DNA from: an uncultured Bacteroidales bacterium
GTDB taxonomy: Bacteria > Bacteroidota > Bacteroidia > Bacteroidales > P3
NCBI GenBank assembly: GCA_900317285.1
Contig: ONGA01000010.1
Coordinates: 1 to 64,000 of the forward strand
Reading direction: 5' to 3'
Length of the DNA stretch: 64,000 nucleotides
In this document: one piece after another, positions 63,101 through 64,000 of the stretch
Position numbering within the stretch: the stretch's first letter is position 1
Layout of the letters: each line of letters begins with the position of its first letter
Made by a program: the position numbers and the translations under genes
Notes under the pieces: model-generated
Databases searched by the model: none
What the model was told of the DNA's origin: nothing
What the model saw: the letters and a program-made list of their open reading frames with translations, nothing else

Positions 63101-64000
63101 TTATTTATTCTTTAGATGATATTTTCGGAAGAAAGGTAGGTAAGCATCAAGTTTCTTTCGGTTGTAGAAAGTGGCATAGTTTTGGGTGGAGATAAAGAAG
63201 GATTGTACATCGTTGTCGGAATAGGCGCGCAAAGGACTGTCGTCCTGGGTAAGGTGACTCCAGTAGTTGCGGGCCTGTTCTTCGTTTTCAAACCGGTGGA
63301 TTGTAATGAGTTGCGTGGTGTCGGTGAAGAGTGTTGCATTGACCTTGTAACCCGCATTGGAGTAGTATTTCATGTTGAAGTCAGCAATGCGGTATTGAAG
63401 TTCGGTGGCACGTACGGTGCGGTCGTTGACGAGAACAAGAACGTAGTACTGCTGGTTGGGTCGGTAGCGATAAACTTGGGACTCGGCAGGGAGTTGGTCG
63501 TTGGAAGGTTGGGAATTTGTCGTCGGGCGTTGGGTAGAGGCTGCCACATTGACAGTTTTGTTGTTTTGAGTTGTTGGTTTCTCGTCTTCGGAGATATCTT
63601 CGGAGTGGAGATAGGCGGAGTCGTTACGGAGGAAGTTCAGTTGTGCGAGTGCAATAGGATGTATGGAATCGTTGTCGGTTGTGGAGTTGACAAGTGAGTC
63701 GAGGATAGCGATTGCATCGTGGCGGTTTCCGGTCTGTGCAAGAGCAAGTGCATGCCAGAAACGGAAACGGTGGAGTGCGGGATTGCCGGGGTATGTCTCT
63801 TCGGCTTCGGAGGCAAGTTGGATGACGGAACGGTAGTGGTGACTGGTGTAGTGGTCGTAGAGCTGTTGGTAGTCTTCGGTAATGCGGCGGTCGCGGCGAA
63901 TGAGCTCCCGGTAGTACTCGTTGTCGCGTATAAGGTTGGCAAAATCAGAGTCGGGAAATCCCATGAGAACCATGTCGCGATAGTAATTTGCCTGAGGAGT
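63101..64000 (-). CDS. PorW/SprE-like T9SS-associated TPR protein, C-terminal part
   Basis: The C-terminal 299 residues; the frame is open through the window edge, so the start lies outside. It begins TPQANYYRDMVLMGFPDSDFANLI, a motif seen near the end of TPR-containing PorW/SprE proteins. A TPR-like pair follows (YRSVIQLASEAEETYPGNPALHRFRFWHALALAQTGNRHDAIAIL), then a low-complexity linker and a final alpha/beta domain (YYVLVLVNDRTVRATELQYRIADFNMKYYSNAGYKVNATLF). PorW is a periplasmic lipoprotein of the type IX secretion system. The assignment rests on pattern recall; a general TPR protein is the alternative. Confidence 0.7.
   Translation of the reverse strand, partial: TPQANYYRDMVLMGFPDSDFANLIRDNEYYRELIRRDRRITEDYQQLYDHYTSHHYRSVIQLASEAEETYPGNPALHRFRFWHALALAQTGNRHDAIAILDSLVNSTTDNDSIHPIALAQLNFLRNDSAYLHSEDISEDEKPTTQNNKTVNVAASTQRPTTNSQPSNDQLPAESQVYRYRPNQQYYVLVLVNDRTVRATELQYRIADFNMKYYSNAGYKVNATLFTDTTQLITIHRFENEEQARNYWSHLTQDDSPLRAYSDNDVQSFFISTQNYATFYNRKKLDAYLPFFRKYHLKNK

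Overview
The window is chromosomal DNA from a member of the Bacteroidota, most likely an uncultured Bacteroidales. Three things point there. Promoters are of the Bacteroidota type, with a TAnnTTTG -7 element. Several families are typical of the phylum: DUF5723, DUF5683, DUF3822, a PUR-alpha/DUF3276 protein and a carboxypeptidase-regulatory TonB-type outer-membrane barrel. There is also type IX secretion machinery and cargo. Coding density is high and I see no intact transposon, prophage, CRISPR array or rRNA. The only tRNA is tRNA-Arg(ACG).

Layout. 2-1609 is the 3' part of glnS. 1652-3233 is a tight five-gene cassette (DUF3791, DUF3990 with an ADP-ribosyltransferase-like signature, a second DUF3791-like protein, DUF5674, a small conserved protein). 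An outer-membrane barrel protein, an AAA/DUF4143 ATPase with a palindromic promoter, and pheT follow. 9529-10020 is repeat-rich: a mirrored array of REP-like palindromes and then a 41-bp tandem repeat. 10021-24589 is entirely on the minus strand: a T9SS type B cargo protein with a small partner gene, then a long run (lipoprotein, DUF5723 protein, der, trxA, DUF58, a UPF0227 hydrolase, a Cys-motif membrane protein, an M20 dipeptidase, an RsmI-like methyltransferase) ending at a terminator. Next are tRNA-Arg, a four-gene glycosyltransferase/ECF sigma/barrel/acetyltransferase operon, tgt, alaS and a GroES-like gene.

32818-42230 is on the plus strand: dnaB, a CyuA/UPF0597 enzyme, the PUR protein, parA-parB-DUF5683, exbB-exbD-tonB, an S4 protein, and a sigma factor/putative anti-sigma/Spy-like set. 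42227-49124 is a minus-strand operon tolC-hlyD-two ABC-2 permeases-terC-two chromate transporter halves. It has no ATPase and its promoter carries 10-bp direct repeats. argS and an acyl-ACP thioesterase follow on the plus strand. A nine-gene minus-strand run (61149 down to 52221) contains purC, rsmD, dxs, a CYTH protein, a glycosyltransferase and a YfcC-type transporter. The right edge holds a kinase-RapZ fusion, a bactofilin and the C-terminal part of a PorW/SprE-like T9SS protein.

The most unusual signal is a pair of 180-bp elements at 29423-29602 and 49244-49423, same length and orientation. Each starts with a promoter -7 box and then has a bulged hairpin. All differences between the copies that I could count fall outside the paired arms. 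The last 99 bp are identical and end in an 11-bp-period array. This looks like a dispersed, promoter-bearing structured RNA. Next in interest are in-frame palindromic insertions in two aminoacyl-tRNA synthetase genes (glnS and argS) and the DUF3990 cassette. All calls come from reading the sequence; no database search or structure calculation was run.
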